DNA from: an uncultured Mycoplasmatota bacterium
Lineage (GTDB): Bacteria; Bacillota_I; Bacilli_A; RF39; UBA660
Length of the DNA: 36,991 nt
Assembly: GCA_947576095.1 (NCBI GenBank)
Contig: CANPPW010000015.1
Span: 1-36,991 of the forward strand
Reading direction: 5' to 3'
Shown: one piece after another, positions 15,222 to 23,763 of the stretch
How the letters are laid out: each line of letters starts with the position of its first letter
Position numbering within the stretch: position 1 is the stretch's first letter
Position numbers and translations under genes: made by a program
Notes under the pieces: model-generated
What the model was told of the DNA's origin: nothing
Databases searched by the model: none
Seen by the model: only the letters and a program-made list of their open reading frames with translations

Positions 15222-15926
15222 ATGACAGCACATATAGAAGCAAAAAAAGATGATATTGCCAAGGTAGTCATTATGCCAGAAGATCCTAAAAGAGCAGAGT
15301 TTCTTGCTCAAAAGTATTTAGAAGACTATAAATGCATTAATATGGTAGGTGGAATTCTAGGATTTACTGGTATATTTGAGGGAAAAAGAGTAACCATTAT
15401 GGCCTCTTTGATGGGGATGGCTAGTATTGGCATATATTCTTATGAATTATATAAATTTTATGATGTAGATACAATTATTCGAGTTGGAAGTGCAGAGGCT
15501 AATGATCCTAATTTACGATTATATGATATTTTATTAGTAGATGAATCTTACTCTGATTCTAGTTTTGCGAAAGTACAAAATGGTAGCAAGGAAAATACAC
15601 TTACTCCTTCTGCTATATTAAATGATGAAATCATAAAAGAATCTTTAAAAAGAGAAATTCCTCTTACAGTTGGTCGTGTTTATTCGACTGATGTTCTTTA
15701 TAGTAATGAAAAAGATCCTAAAAAAATGTTTACAGAATATGGTTGTTTAGCTACAGAAATGGAAAGTTTTGCTCTTTTTCATCATGCAAAATTATTTGAA
15801 AAAAATGCAGCATGTTTATTGACTATTTCTGATCATGTTTTAAAAGGTGAGCAAACAACAAGTGAAGAGAGCGAAAAATCTTTTCTTACCATGACTGAAC
15901 TTGCTCTTCATGCGTGCAAAGGATAA
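15222..15926 (+). CDS. deoD: DeoD-type purine nucleoside phosphorylase-like protein
   Basis: Member of the hexameric purine nucleoside phosphorylase family, which splits purine nucleosides with phosphate. The 234 residues align with E. coli DeoD without gaps at the N-terminus: HIEAKKDDIAKVVIMP, LGFTGIFEGKRVTIM, RVGSAEA (Arg87, Ser90) and ATEMES. The catalytic Asp of SDH is also kept. However, several active-site residues differ: Gly20 is Glu (PEDP), Arg43 is Gly (VGGILGF), GHGMG reads ASLMG, and the Arg217 position is Ser. The family is sure, the activity is not; it may have changed substrate or lost phosphorolysis. GGAGG precedes the ATG. It is followed after two bases by an M16 peptidase pair. 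Confidence 0.85.
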   Translation: MTAHIEAKKDDIAKVVIMPEDPKRAEFLAQKYLEDYKCINMVGGILGFTGIFEGKRVTIMASLMGMASIGIYSYELYKFYDVDTIIRVGSAEANDPNLRLYDILLVDESYSDSSFAKVQNGSKENTLTPSAILNDEIIKESLKREIPLTVGRVYSTDVLYSNEKDPKKMFTEYGCLATEMESFALFHHAKLFEKNAACLLTISDHVLKGEQTTSEESEKSFLTMTELALHACKG

Positions 15927-15928
15927 AT

Positions 15929-17209
15929 ATGAAATATAAAAAATACTCAATGGGATCTTATCAATTACATACCATTTGTACTAACAAGTTTAAAACAATT
16001 ACAATTCGCGTAAATTTTAAAAGAGAAGTGACAAAAGATGAAATTACAATTCGTAATTTATTAGCAGATATTTTATTAAAATCTACTAAAAAATATCATA
16101 CAGAAAGATTAATGAATATTATTGTAGAAGATCTTTATGGTATGAATTTTACAGGATATACGACCATATCAGGAAGATATAATATTATCAGTTTTGATTT
16201 TACATTTTTAAGTGAAAAATATACAGAAAAAGGAATTTTAGAAAAAACAATTTGTTTTTTAACGGATCTTTTATTTGAACCTAATGTAGAAAAAGGGAAG
16301 TTTAATGAAGGAAGTTTTAGACAATCTAAAAATATGATGAAACTTATGATTGAAAGTTTAAAAGAAGATCCAGATCGATATAGCCTTACACGTGCATTAG
16401 AAGAAATGGATGATCAAAGTCCATCTTCTTTTCGCACTGATGGTTATATAGAAGATTTAAAGAGGATTGATGAAGGAAATTTATATCAATATTATAAGAG
16501 TGTTATAACAAAGGATATTTTAGATATATTTGTGATTGGCGATATAGATAGCCAAATAAGAGAAATGATAGCTAGTAAATTTTCGATACATACTTTTAAA
16601 AAACAAAGTAAGACACACTATATTACGGATGCAAAGACCCGATTTAGAAGTAAGAAAGTAAAGGAGGAATCTACATATAACCAAAGTAAGCTTGTAATTG
16701 GAGCCAATTTAGTAGGAATGACTCCATTTGAAAGAGAATATGTCAGTTATGTGTATTCCTTTATTTTAGGAGGGGGAGCAGACTCCAATCTGTTTAAAAA
16801 TTTAAGGGAGGAACATTCTCTTTGTTATTATATTTCTTCACAAATATATAGACTCAATGGACTTTTAATGATTCGCTTAGGACTTGATAAACAAAACATT
16901 CCTAAAGCTATTACCCTTATCAAAAAAGAACTAAAGAAAATGGAAAAGGGGAATTTTTCTGATGAGGATCTTATGAAATCACAAGTGACTTATGTTTCTA
17001 GTTTGAAAGAGGTCATGGATCATCCTCATACTATTTTAAATTTATATGTTTCTAGAGAATATTTACATTTAGATTTACTGGAGGAGCGTATTTTAAAAAT
17101 TGGGAAAGTGACGAGAAAACAAGTGCAAGCATTTGCCAAAAAAGTAAAAATAAATACCATTTATGCATTAGAAGGGACTGTTGCTAATGAAGAAAAAAGT
17201 ATTGAGTAA
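15929..17209 (+). CDS. ymfF: M16B peptidase-like subunit, YmfF type (no zinc site)
   Basis: Insulinase/pitrilysin-family protein of 426 aa, start ATG 15929 with AAAGGA. It lacks the zinc-binding HxxEH motif in its N-terminal half. It keeps the substrate-binding Arg/Tyr pair of the C-terminal half (R293 and Y300, in NLREEHSLCYY), preceded by FILGGGADSNLF. In characterised bacterial M16B heterodimers one subunit brings the zinc and the other the R/Y pair, so this should be the partner of the overlapping downstream gene. Likely cytoplasmic; no signal peptide. It is co-transcribed with deoD. The natural substrate is unknown. Confidence 0.85.
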   Translation: MKYKKYSMGSYQLHTICTNKFKTITIRVNFKREVTKDEITIRNLLADILLKSTKKYHTERLMNIIVEDLYGMNFTGYTTISGRYNIISFDFTFLSEKYTEKGILEKTICFLTDLLFEPNVEKGKFNEGSFRQSKNMMKLMIESLKEDPDRYSLTRALEEMDDQSPSSFRTDGYIEDLKRIDEGNLYQYYKSVITKDILDIFVIGDIDSQIREMIASKFSIHTFKKQSKTHYITDAKTRFRSKKVKEESTYNQSKLVIGANLVGMTPFEREYVSYVYSFILGGGADSNLFKNLREEHSLCYYISSQIYRLNGLLMIRLGLDKQNIPKAITLIKKELKKMEKGNFSDEDLMKSQVTYVSSLKEVMDHPHTILNLYVSREYLHLDLLEERILKIGKVTRKQVQAFAKKVKINTIYALEGTVANEEKSIE

Positions 17210-18455
17210 ATTAGATCTCACTTTGTATGAAGAAACACTTTCTAATGGACTTACTATATACATGATTCCTAAAGAAGGAAATAATGTATATGCTACATTT
17301 ACAACCAAATATGGTTCTAAAACCAACACATTTATTCCAATTGGAGAAAAAGATATGAAACATGTCCCAGATGGAATAGCTCACTTTTTAGAACATAAAG
17401 TATTCGAACAGAAAGATATAGATCCCTTTTCTTTTTTTGGGGCAAGAGGTGCAGATGCGAATGCTGCAACTTCGAATGATAAAACCACCTATATGTTTTC
17501 TGGAACGAACGCATTTGAAGAAAATATACAATATTTGTTAGATTTTGTACAAAGTCCTTATTTTACAGATGAAAATGTTGAAAAGGAAAAGGGCATTATT
17601 ACAGAAGAAATTTTAATGTATGAAGACAACCCCTTTTCAAAATTATATGAAAAAAGTCTTTATAATACATTTGTAGAAGATCCTATTAGACTTCCTGTTG
17701 CAGGAACAATTGAAAGTATTTCTAAAATTACCAAAGAAATGCTTTATACTTGTTATCATACATTTTATCATCCCTCCAATATGTTTTTAGTTATTACAGG
17801 GAACATAGATGTTGATAAAACAATTGATTTGATCCGTAATAATCAAGAAAAAAAACATTTTGATAAGGGATTTTCTATCCAAATAAAACAAGTAGATGAA
17901 CCTTCTATCGTTGCAAAAGAAATGGAAGTCATTTCAATGAATGTAACCATTCCTAAAGTATCTGTGAATGTTAAAATTCCCATTCAAGAAATTAAAGGAC
18001 ATTCTCTATTTTTGATTCGTTCAGCCTTATTTCATTTTTTTAATAGTAAATTCGGGATTACTAGCAAGTTTACAGAACAGTTAAAAGAAGATTCTATTAT
18101 AAGTGAAGATTTGGCTATTAATATGGTTCGTTCAGATTCTTATTTTGTATTTATGGTAATTGGGGAGACGAATCATCCTACAGTATTGATACAAAAAATT
18201 AAAGAGGAATTAAAAAAATCTTCTATCACTTTAGAGGAATTTGAAAGAAAGAAAAAAGTTCTTATGAGTTCCTATATTTATATGAGCGATAATATATATA
18301 GTTTAAATAGAAAAATTGTTGATAATCTAATTAGTTATGGAAAAGTCATTGAAGATGTTAAGGAAATGAGTGAGTTTACATATCATACATTTGAGGATAT
18401 TATAAAACAGGCAGATTTTAAAAATATCTCTATTGTTATAATTGATAAAAAATAA
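17187..18455 (+). CDS. ymfH: M16B zinc peptidase subunit, YmfH type
   Basis: Catalytic partner of the preceding gene, 422 aa, start ATG 17187 inside the end of ymfF (23-base overlap). The inverted zinc motif HFLEH (residues 66-70) is intact, and the third ligand glutamate lies in GIITEEILMYEDNP (about 134-147). N-terminal features such as NGLTIYMIP, GIAHFLEHKVFEQK and NAATSNDKTTYMFSGT match YmfH. The R/Y pair of the C-terminal half is missing (LKEDSIIS), complementing YmfF, which has it. Gene order ymfF-ymfH matches B. subtilis. It ends at a terminator shared with the convergent lipoprotein gene. Confidence 0.9.
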   Translation: MKKKVLSKLDLTLYEETLSNGLTIYMIPKEGNNVYATFTTKYGSKTNTFIPIGEKDMKHVPDGIAHFLEHKVFEQKDIDPFSFFGARGADANAATSNDKTTYMFSGTNAFEENIQYLLDFVQSPYFTDENVEKEKGIITEEILMYEDNPFSKLYEKSLYNTFVEDPIRLPVAGTIESISKITKEMLYTCYHTFYHPSNMFLVITGNIDVDKTIDLIRNNQEKKHFDKGFSIQIKQVDEPSIVAKEMEVISMNVTIPKVSVNVKIPIQEIKGHSLFLIRSALFHFFNSKFGITSKFTEQLKEDSIISEDLAINMVRSDSYFVFMVIGETNHPTVLIQKIKEELKKSSITLEEFERKKKVLMSSYIYMSDNIYSLNRKIVDNLISYGKVIEDVKEMSEFTYHTFEDIIKQADFKNISIVIIDKK

Positions 18456-18478
18456 AAGAAGCAAAGAAGCTTCTTTTT
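18454..18478. terminator. Bidirectional terminator between ymfH and the lipoprotein gene
   Basis: AAAAGAAGC and GCTTCTTTT form a 9-bp stem with a six-base loop. A-run and T-run on either side serve both converging genes. Confidence 0.85.
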
Positions 18479-19340
18479 AGTTATATAATTCTTGTTTTAA
18501 TTGTTCAATATTTTCATTCATAATTGTGATATAATCTTTGTTATCTTTTCTATCTGTTTCATTTAGGGTAGAGAGAGTATTTAAATTTAATGTTTCTATA
18601 CCTGTTTTTTTCATTAATTTTTCAATCGTATGATTTACAGATTCTCTATCTTTTGTAAAAATATAACGAATTTGACCAGCATAAATCATTTTTTCAACAT
18701 CACTAATTGTTTTTTGGGTAAGATTATCATTTTCTTCTAATGAAATAACCGTAAAATTATACTTTTCTAAAAATTTGAAAAGGTCACTTGAAACAACAAT
18801 TGTTTTACGGGTGCTGCTTTCACTTACTAACTTAAATTTTGCATCTAGATTAGAAATCTCTAGTTTGAGAGCATCATAATTATTATTAATTTCTTCCTTT
18901 AGATAATGATTACTAATATATTCATCTAATCCATTTCGGATATTTTGAGCAAGCATTAAAAAATTAGAAGGATTTAGCCATAATTCATTAATGTCATTGG
19001 TATATTCCATACTCATTGTTGTATCTATAATTTTGATATTTTCATTATAATTCATCATATTTACTACATAATTTTTTTCCTTTTCTAATAACCCATTAAA
19101 GATAAAAAGGCTTGCTTTACTATAATCTTTCATTTGCTTATTTGTTAGTTTATAATGATCAATAGAAACACCATCTGGATAAATACTTTGTATTTGACTG
19201 TGTTTTCCATAAAGACGTTTGGTGATATATTCTATTGGATAATTTGTTGTATAAATTTCAATGTCCTCTAACATATCCCTTTTAAAACAGCCTGATGTTA
19301 TACATAGCAGCATAACTATCAATATTAGTTTCATTTTCAT
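18477..19340 (-). CDS. TroA/ZnuA-like substrate-binding lipoprotein, degenerate metal site
   Basis: Predicted lipoprotein of 287 aa, start ATG 19340 with GGAGGG upstream. The signal peptide LILIVMLLCITSGC has its lipid-modified Cys at residue 18. The body follows the metal-binding ABC-receptor fold: IEIYTTNYPIEYITKRLYG, SIDHYKLTNKQMKDYSKASLFIFNG, NELWLNPSNFLMLAQNI, VVSSDLFKFLEKYNFTVISL. Expected ligands are mostly changed: one His remains (IDHYKLT), the DPHxW His is lost (NELW) and the SHDAF His reads SSDLF. No ABC ATPase or permease gene is next to it. It follows yidD by one base, so the two are coupled. The family is likely; zinc or manganese binding is doubtful. Confidence 0.75.
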   Translation of the reverse strand: MKMKLILIVMLLCITSGCFKRDMLEDIEIYTTNYPIEYITKRLYGKHSQIQSIYPDGVSIDHYKLTNKQMKDYSKASLFIFNGLLEKEKNYVVNMMNYNENIKIIDTTMSMEYTNDINELWLNPSNFLMLAQNIRNGLDEYISNHYLKEEINNNYDALKLEISNLDAKFKLVSESSTRKTIVVSSDLFKFLEKYNFTVISLEENDNLTQKTISDVEKMIYAGQIRYIFTKDRESVNHTIEKLMKKTGIETLNLNTLSTLNETDRKDNKDYITIMNENIEQLKQELYN

Positions 19341-19341
19341 T

Positions 19342-19560
19342 TTATTTTTCCCTCCTTGGAACAGGATCATATCCTCCTTTATGAAATGGGTTGCATTTAA
19401 AGATTCTTTTTAAGGTGAGAAAAGAACCAATAAACGCCCCATATGTATCAATTGCCTGTATTCCATAATTTGAACAAGTTGGTATATAATTACAATGATT
19501 ATGAAAATTACCAGGAATTTTTTGATATAATTTTATGATTTGAATAAGTAATGTTTTCAT
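19342..19560 (-). CDS. yidD: Membrane protein insertion efficiency factor YidD
   Basis: A 72-aa protein matching YidD across its length: IKLYQKI, the CNYIPTCSNYGIQAIDTYG core with its paired cysteines, LTLKRIFKCNPFHKGGYDPVP. YidD sits at the inner face of the membrane and helps YidC insert proteins. Start ATG 19560 with AGGTG ahead of it. In most bacteria it lies between rnpA and yidC; here it stands away from them, directly before a lipoprotein gene on the same strand. Confidence 0.93.
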   Translation of the reverse strand: MKTLLIQIIKLYQKIPGNFHNHCNYIPTCSNYGIQAIDTYGAFIGSFLTLKRIFKCNPFHKGGYDPVPRREK

Positions 19561-19682
19561 ATTCTAACACCTTTTTCATTATACTAAAAAAAAATATAAA
19601 TGTAAATTAGTTATACAATTTCAGGAAAAAAATATTTATGCCTCTCTTTCTTCTATAAAATAAATAAATTAAGTTTGATGAA

Positions 19683-19710
19683 TTTACATATAGCTGTATA
19701 CATAGTATAA
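19683..19710 (+). promoter_or_regulatory. Sigma-A promoter for rnc
   Basis: TTTACA (19683-19688), a 16-base spacer and TATAAT (19705-19710), 22 bases before the rnc start. Confidence 0.6.
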
Positions 19711-19732
19711 TATTATGCGGAGGAATAACATT

Positions 19733-20392
19733 ATGAAAATATTAGATGATCTTGGTGTAAAAGTGAAAGATGTATACCTGTTTGAAACAGCTTTTACACA
19801 TACCTCTTATGCAAATGAGAAAAATGTAGAAAGTTATGAGAGATTAGAATATCTTGGCGATGCCATTTTAGAAATGATCATGAGTGAGTATTTATATAAA
19901 AATACCAATTATAATGAAGGAGAAATGACAAAACAAAGGTCTCATTTTGTTTGTGAAAATGCTCTTTATGAATATTCAATGAAACTGGAATTTAATGAAT
20001 ATTTAAAATTAGGTAAAGGGGAAGAAGAAAATGGAGGAAGGTATCGTAAGGCCATTATCGCAGATGTCTTTGAGGCCTTTATGGGAGCTTTATTTTTAGA
20101 TCAGGGGATTGATATTGTTAAAAAATTTATGTATACCTATATATTTCCTATGATTGAAAATCATGAAATAGATTCCTTTCATGATTATAAGTCTGTTTTA
20201 CAAGAACTTGTTCAAACAGATAAAAAAAGTTTAGAATATCATTTAATCAAAGAGGAAGGACCAGCCCATAATAGAACTTTTACCATAGAAGTAAAAATTA
20301 ATGGCATTGTTTATGGGATTGGAAAAGCTCATAGTAAAAAAGAAGCGGAGCAAAAAGCCGCTAAAAATGCACTAAAGAAAAGTGTACAATAA
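19733..20392 (+). CDS. rnc: Ribonuclease III
   Basis: Double-strand-specific endoribonuclease that processes rRNA precursors and structured mRNAs. The start is ATG 19733 after GCGGAGGAA, not ATG 19715, giving 219 aa. The family signature ERLEYLGDAILE covers residues 36-47, with catalytic Glu/Asp residues there and in ADVFEAFMGAL (D111, E114). The double-stranded RNA-binding domain spans about 152-219 (DYKSVLQELVQ, GIGKAHSKKEAEQKAAKNAL). The usual smc and ftsY neighbours are not here; yebC follows 23 bases later on the same strand. Confidence 0.95.
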   Translation: MKILDDLGVKVKDVYLFETAFTHTSYANEKNVESYERLEYLGDAILEMIMSEYLYKNTNYNEGEMTKQRSHFVCENALYEYSMKLEFNEYLKLGKGEEENGGRYRKAIIADVFEAFMGALFLDQGIDIVKKFMYTYIFPMIENHEIDSFHDYKSVLQELVQTDKKSLEYHLIKEEGPAHNRTFTIEVKINGIVYGIGKAHSKKEAEQKAAKNALKKSVQ

Positions 20393-20415
20393 TATTAGAT
20401 TGAAGGAGTGATAAA

Positions 20416-21129
20416 ATGGGAAGAGCATATGAAGTTAGAAAAGCAAGTATTCAAAAAACGGGAGCTGCAAAATCAAAGTTATATTCGATGTATGCAAGAG
20501 AAATTTATGAAGCCGCTAAAACAGGAGGGATTGAATTAGAATCGAATGCCTCTTTAAAAAGATTGGTAGAAAAAGCAAAAAAGGAACAAGTACCCGCAGA
20601 TATTATAAAAAGAGCCATTGATAAAGTGGGAAATGGTGCCGATGAATCTTATACATCTGCTTATTATGAACTATTTGGGCCAGGCGGATCTACGCTTATT
20701 GTAAAGTGTTTGACGGATAATGTGAATCGTAGTATTAGTAGTATTAGAACTGTTATCAATAAATGTAAAATTAAAATGGGAGCTGTTGGAAGTGTTTCTT
20801 ATATGTATGATTCTTTGGCTATTGTATCTGTGAAAGATATGAGTGAAGAAGAAGTAATGGACGCTCTGATTGAATCTGATATTGATGTAAGTGATATAGA
20901 AAAAGAAAACGAAGAAGTTGTTATATACGGAGATCCTAAGGATTTGTTTGCTATAAAAGAGGCCATTTTAAATAAAAAATGTGATGCTACTTTTGAGATG
21001 GATGAAATAACGATGTTACCAAAGGAGAAAGTAAAATTAACAGGTGAAGACAAAGCTTGCTTTGAAAAGTTAGTTGCGATGTTGGAGGATATAGAAGATG
21101 TGCAACATGTATATCATAATGTAGAATAG
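20416..21129 (+). CDS. yebC: YebC/TACO1-family protein
   Basis: A 237-aa protein of the YebC/PmpR family, described as transcription regulators and, for some members, as ribosome-associated factors that ease translation of proline stretches. Family wording includes SKLYSMYAREIYEAAKTGG, NASLKRLVEKAKKEQVPADIIKRAIDK, YELFGPGGSTLIVKCLTDN and MGAVGSVSYMY. The opening MGRAYEVRKASIQKTGAAKSKLY is the variant typical of the YeeN-like subgroup. AAGGAGTG precedes the ATG. It appears co-transcribed with rnc and with the M16 pair that starts nine bases later. Confidence 0.92.
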   Translation: MGRAYEVRKASIQKTGAAKSKLYSMYAREIYEAAKTGGIELESNASLKRLVEKAKKEQVPADIIKRAIDKVGNGADESYTSAYYELFGPGGSTLIVKCLTDNVNRSISSIRTVINKCKIKMGAVGSVSYMYDSLAIVSVKDMSEEEVMDALIESDIDVSDIEKENEEVVIYGDPKDLFAIKEAILNKKCDATFEMDEITMLPKEKVKLTGEDKACFEKLVAMLEDIEDVQHVYHNVE

Positions 21130-21138
21130 GAGATTTGC

Positions 21139-22389
21139 ATGTTAGATACTAATATAAAAGGCCATTTTATTGAAAATAAAAATTTTAAAACAGTGTTTGT
21201 TGAATTGTGGATTCCCTATGTAGCAGAAAAAGATTATATTCCTTCCTGCTTTTTGCCATCTTTACTAGTTCATACCAATTTATTATATCCAAAGGAAGAA
21301 ATATTCCAAAGAAAGCTACTTGAAAAAAACATTTTAGAGATAAGCTGTGGGAAAAGAAGTTGTGGGAAAAATTCCTTTTTTATTTTCACATTAACAATGC
21401 CAGATCAAACATTGATAGATTTATCGGAAATAGAAGAGGGAATTCGTTTCTTTTTTAGTACTGTATATGAACCTAATATCCAAAATCATCGTTTTGATGA
21501 AATTCAGTTTGAAAGAGTTAGAAGTAGACTAATAACATCTATCCATAATGCAAAAAAGGATATAGACGAGTTTGCTATACAAATGGTTATGGATGAAGTG
21601 GATGAAGAAGGGTTTCTGAAAGAAAGCCTTTTTCACCATATGGAAGATGTGCAGTATATGTCTAATGATGAAGTTGTAAATTTTTATGAAAATAAAATTC
21701 AAAAAGTAAGGCCATTTGTATTTACAATTGGTAATATCGAAAAAGAGAAAATTGAAAAAGTAATTGAAGAACAACTCTATAAGCGAAATGTAAAACCCCT
21801 ACAAATAAAAAAGGAGTATACAGCTTTTCTACCTTGTCATTTTAATACATATAAAGAGAAAAAAATAAGTAGGCCATATGCTCAATCCGTTCTTATTTTT
21901 GCCTATAAAATAAAAGATATGAAAGAAGAAGATCGTTTGCCATTATCAATACTCTCATCACTTCTTTCTTCCCAATCTTCAGATTTATTAATGAAAAATC
22001 TAAGAGATGAAAAGGGACTTGTTTATACGGCATATAGTAGAGTTTATGACCGATTTAATCTTCTTTTGATAGAGGCTAAAATTTATAGAGAAGCTTATGA
22101 AGAAGCAAAAACACAAATTTTTAAAACAATGGAGATATTAAAAAATGGAGATATTAAGAATCTATTACAAAATATAAAGGATCGTAGAAGGGTAAATTTA
22201 AAAAGGGGTTTAGATAATAAATTTGCTATTGTAAGTGATAGTATTGCACCAACACTTGGTTTTGGGATCTCTATGGAACAAAAATATCAGGATGTGTTAA
22301 AAATGACTGAACAAGATATTTCTAATCTCGCAAAAAGATTGAAACTAGAGCTTATTTATTTTGTAGAGGGTGATAAAGATGTGCATTAA
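21139..22389 (+). CDS. Second M16B subunit, YmfF-like (no zinc site)
   Basis: A 416-aa M16-family protein, clearly distinct from the one at 15.9 kb. There is no HxxEH in the N-terminal half. The C-terminal half keeps the substrate Arg/Tyr pair (R289 and Y296 in MKNLRDEKGLVYTAYSR). YAQSVLIFAYKIKD and LSSLLSSQSSDLLMKNL correspond to the family's conserved C-terminal segments. AGGAG precedes ATG 21139, nine bases after yebC. It overlaps the downstream HxxEH-bearing partner by 11 bases. Together the two look like a second, diverged heterodimeric peptidase. No signal peptide is seen, so a cytoplasmic location is expected. Confidence 0.82.
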   Translation: MLDTNIKGHFIENKNFKTVFVELWIPYVAEKDYIPSCFLPSLLVHTNLLYPKEEIFQRKLLEKNILEISCGKRSCGKNSFFIFTLTMPDQTLIDLSEIEEGIRFFFSTVYEPNIQNHRFDEIQFERVRSRLITSIHNAKKDIDEFAIQMVMDEVDEEGFLKESLFHHMEDVQYMSNDEVVNFYENKIQKVRPFVFTIGNIEKEKIEKVIEEQLYKRNVKPLQIKKEYTAFLPCHFNTYKEKKISRPYAQSVLIFAYKIKDMKEEDRLPLSILSSLLSSQSSDLLMKNLRDEKGLVYTAYSRVYDRFNLLLIEAKIYREAYEEAKTQIFKTMEILKNGDIKNLLQNIKDRRRVNLKRGLDNKFAIVSDSIAPTLGFGISMEQKYQDVLKMTEQDISNLAKRLKLELIYFVEGDKDVH

Positions 22390-23623
22390 AAAAATAACTT
22401 TAGAAAATGGACTAGATATCCTTTTTTATCAAGATACCAAAAAGCATACAACTTATGTGAATCTGATTACAAAATTTGGGGGAATGACATATCCTTTTAT
22501 TGTCAAAGGCAAAAAATATCAATTTCGAAATGGAATGGCTCACCTTTTAGAACATCTTTTAATAGAAGCGAGTCCCTATGGAAATTTAGTACATCAATTT
22601 GGAGAAATGCAACTTAATGTAAATGCTACTACTTATATCAATCGTACAGAGTATTATTTTAGTGGTACAGAGAAAATAGAGGAAGCTCTACCAATGTTAT
22701 TAAAGGCAGTAAACGATTCCCACTTTTCGAAAGAGATGTTAGAGAAAACCAAGGATGCAATTTATGAAGAGATTCGAATGGGAAAGGATCATAAATACAG
22801 AAAACTTTTTGAAATGCAAAATGAAAATCTATTTCACAACATTTCTTATATCAATAGTATAGGAAGCATTGAAGATGTTAGAAGTTTTACTTATGAAGAG
22901 GTAAAACAGTGTTACGATACTTTTTATAATTTCTCAAATCAGATGTTAGTTATTGCTGGGCATTTTGATGAAAATAAATTGTTAGATATTATAAAAACCA
23001 CCTGTAAGGGAATGAGAAGACCTTATATTCCGTTTGTTTTAGAAAAAAAAGAGGAACCAAGAATAGTAAAACAAAAAAGTAGCACCTCTTATATGCCCAT
23101 CGGAAGACCAATCATTCAGTTATCTTATAAAATATCTGTTAAAAATTTAAAAAGTAAACAAAAGCTTGCTTTAGATTTTTATCTGATTTATTTTATGAGA
23201 ATGAATTTTGGATCTATATCTAAATTAGGACAAAAAATGCAAAATGAAGATACCACGATTGGACCTATTCATTTTTCTCATTTATGGTTAGAGGATATAC
23301 TTATTTTGGTGATAGATGCGATATCAGAAAAGGAAAAACAGTTTATTACATCTATTTGTAAGCAAATGGAAAATCCAATTTTTGATAAAGAATTATTTAC
23401 CTTATATCAAAAAGAAAGTTATATTGATATAGGCCTTCGTGAGGAAAATGTATATAGTTATATTACTCCTTATTTAGAAAATGTATTTTCCTTTGATTAT
23501 CCATATCCAGATACTTTAGAACAAATTTCAGCTTATTCATTTGAAGAATTTAAAAAAATGATTGGGAATTTAGATTTTGCAAATTACACAGTGTGTAAAA
23601 TAAAAGATATAGAAAAAGGGTAA
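22379..23623 (+). CDS. Second M16B zinc peptidase subunit, YmfH-like
   Basis: Catalytic partner of the gene before it, 414 aa from ATG 22379 (AGAGGG upstream; GTG 22370 is in frame but less well placed). The zinc motif is HLLEH (residues 55-59), with the third ligand in AIYEEIRMGKD (about E130/E131). NGLDILFYQD, NATTYINRTEYYFSGT and YDTFYNFSNQMLVIAGHFD match the family. The C-terminal R/Y pair is absent (KMQNEDTTIG), again complementing the upstream subunit. It differs strongly from the YmfH-like copy 4 kb away, so the duplication is old. The substrate is unknown; it ends at a strong terminator. Confidence 0.87.
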   Translation: MCIKKITLENGLDILFYQDTKKHTTYVNLITKFGGMTYPFIVKGKKYQFRNGMAHLLEHLLIEASPYGNLVHQFGEMQLNVNATTYINRTEYYFSGTEKIEEALPMLLKAVNDSHFSKEMLEKTKDAIYEEIRMGKDHKYRKLFEMQNENLFHNISYINSIGSIEDVRSFTYEEVKQCYDTFYNFSNQMLVIAGHFDENKLLDIIKTTCKGMRRPYIPFVLEKKEEPRIVKQKSSTSYMPIGRPIIQLSYKISVKNLKSKQKLALDFYLIYFMRMNFGSISKLGQKMQNEDTTIGPIHFSHLWLEDILILVIDAISEKEKQFITSICKQMENPIFDKELFTLYQKESYIDIGLREENVYSYITPYLENVFSFDYPYPDTLEQISAYSFEEFKKMIGNLDFANYTVCKIKDIEKG

Positions 23624-23641
23624 ACTTTTTCCAATATATAG

Positions 23642-23673
23642 AACACCTTGAAAAAGTACAAGGTGTTTCTTTT
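23642..23673 (+). terminator. Terminator after the second M16 pair
   Basis: AACACCTTG and CAAGGTGTT form a 9-bp stem with an 8-base loop, followed by TCTTTT. Confidence 0.88.
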
Positions 23674-23737
23674 ATGTCAAAAATTTCATTTGAATCCTAT
23701 TATGTTTTCAAAAGATCTATTTTTTTTGTATGATATT

Positions 23738-23746
23738 TGTTATAAT
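23738..23746 (+). promoter_or_regulatory. Extended -10 promoter for the rlmN operon
   Basis: TGTTATAAT, full extended -10 match, 17 bases before the rlmN start; no strong -35 is visible. It probably drives rlmN-prpC-prkC-rsgA. Confidence 0.55.
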
Positions 23747-23763
23747 AAGCATAGGGTGTTATT

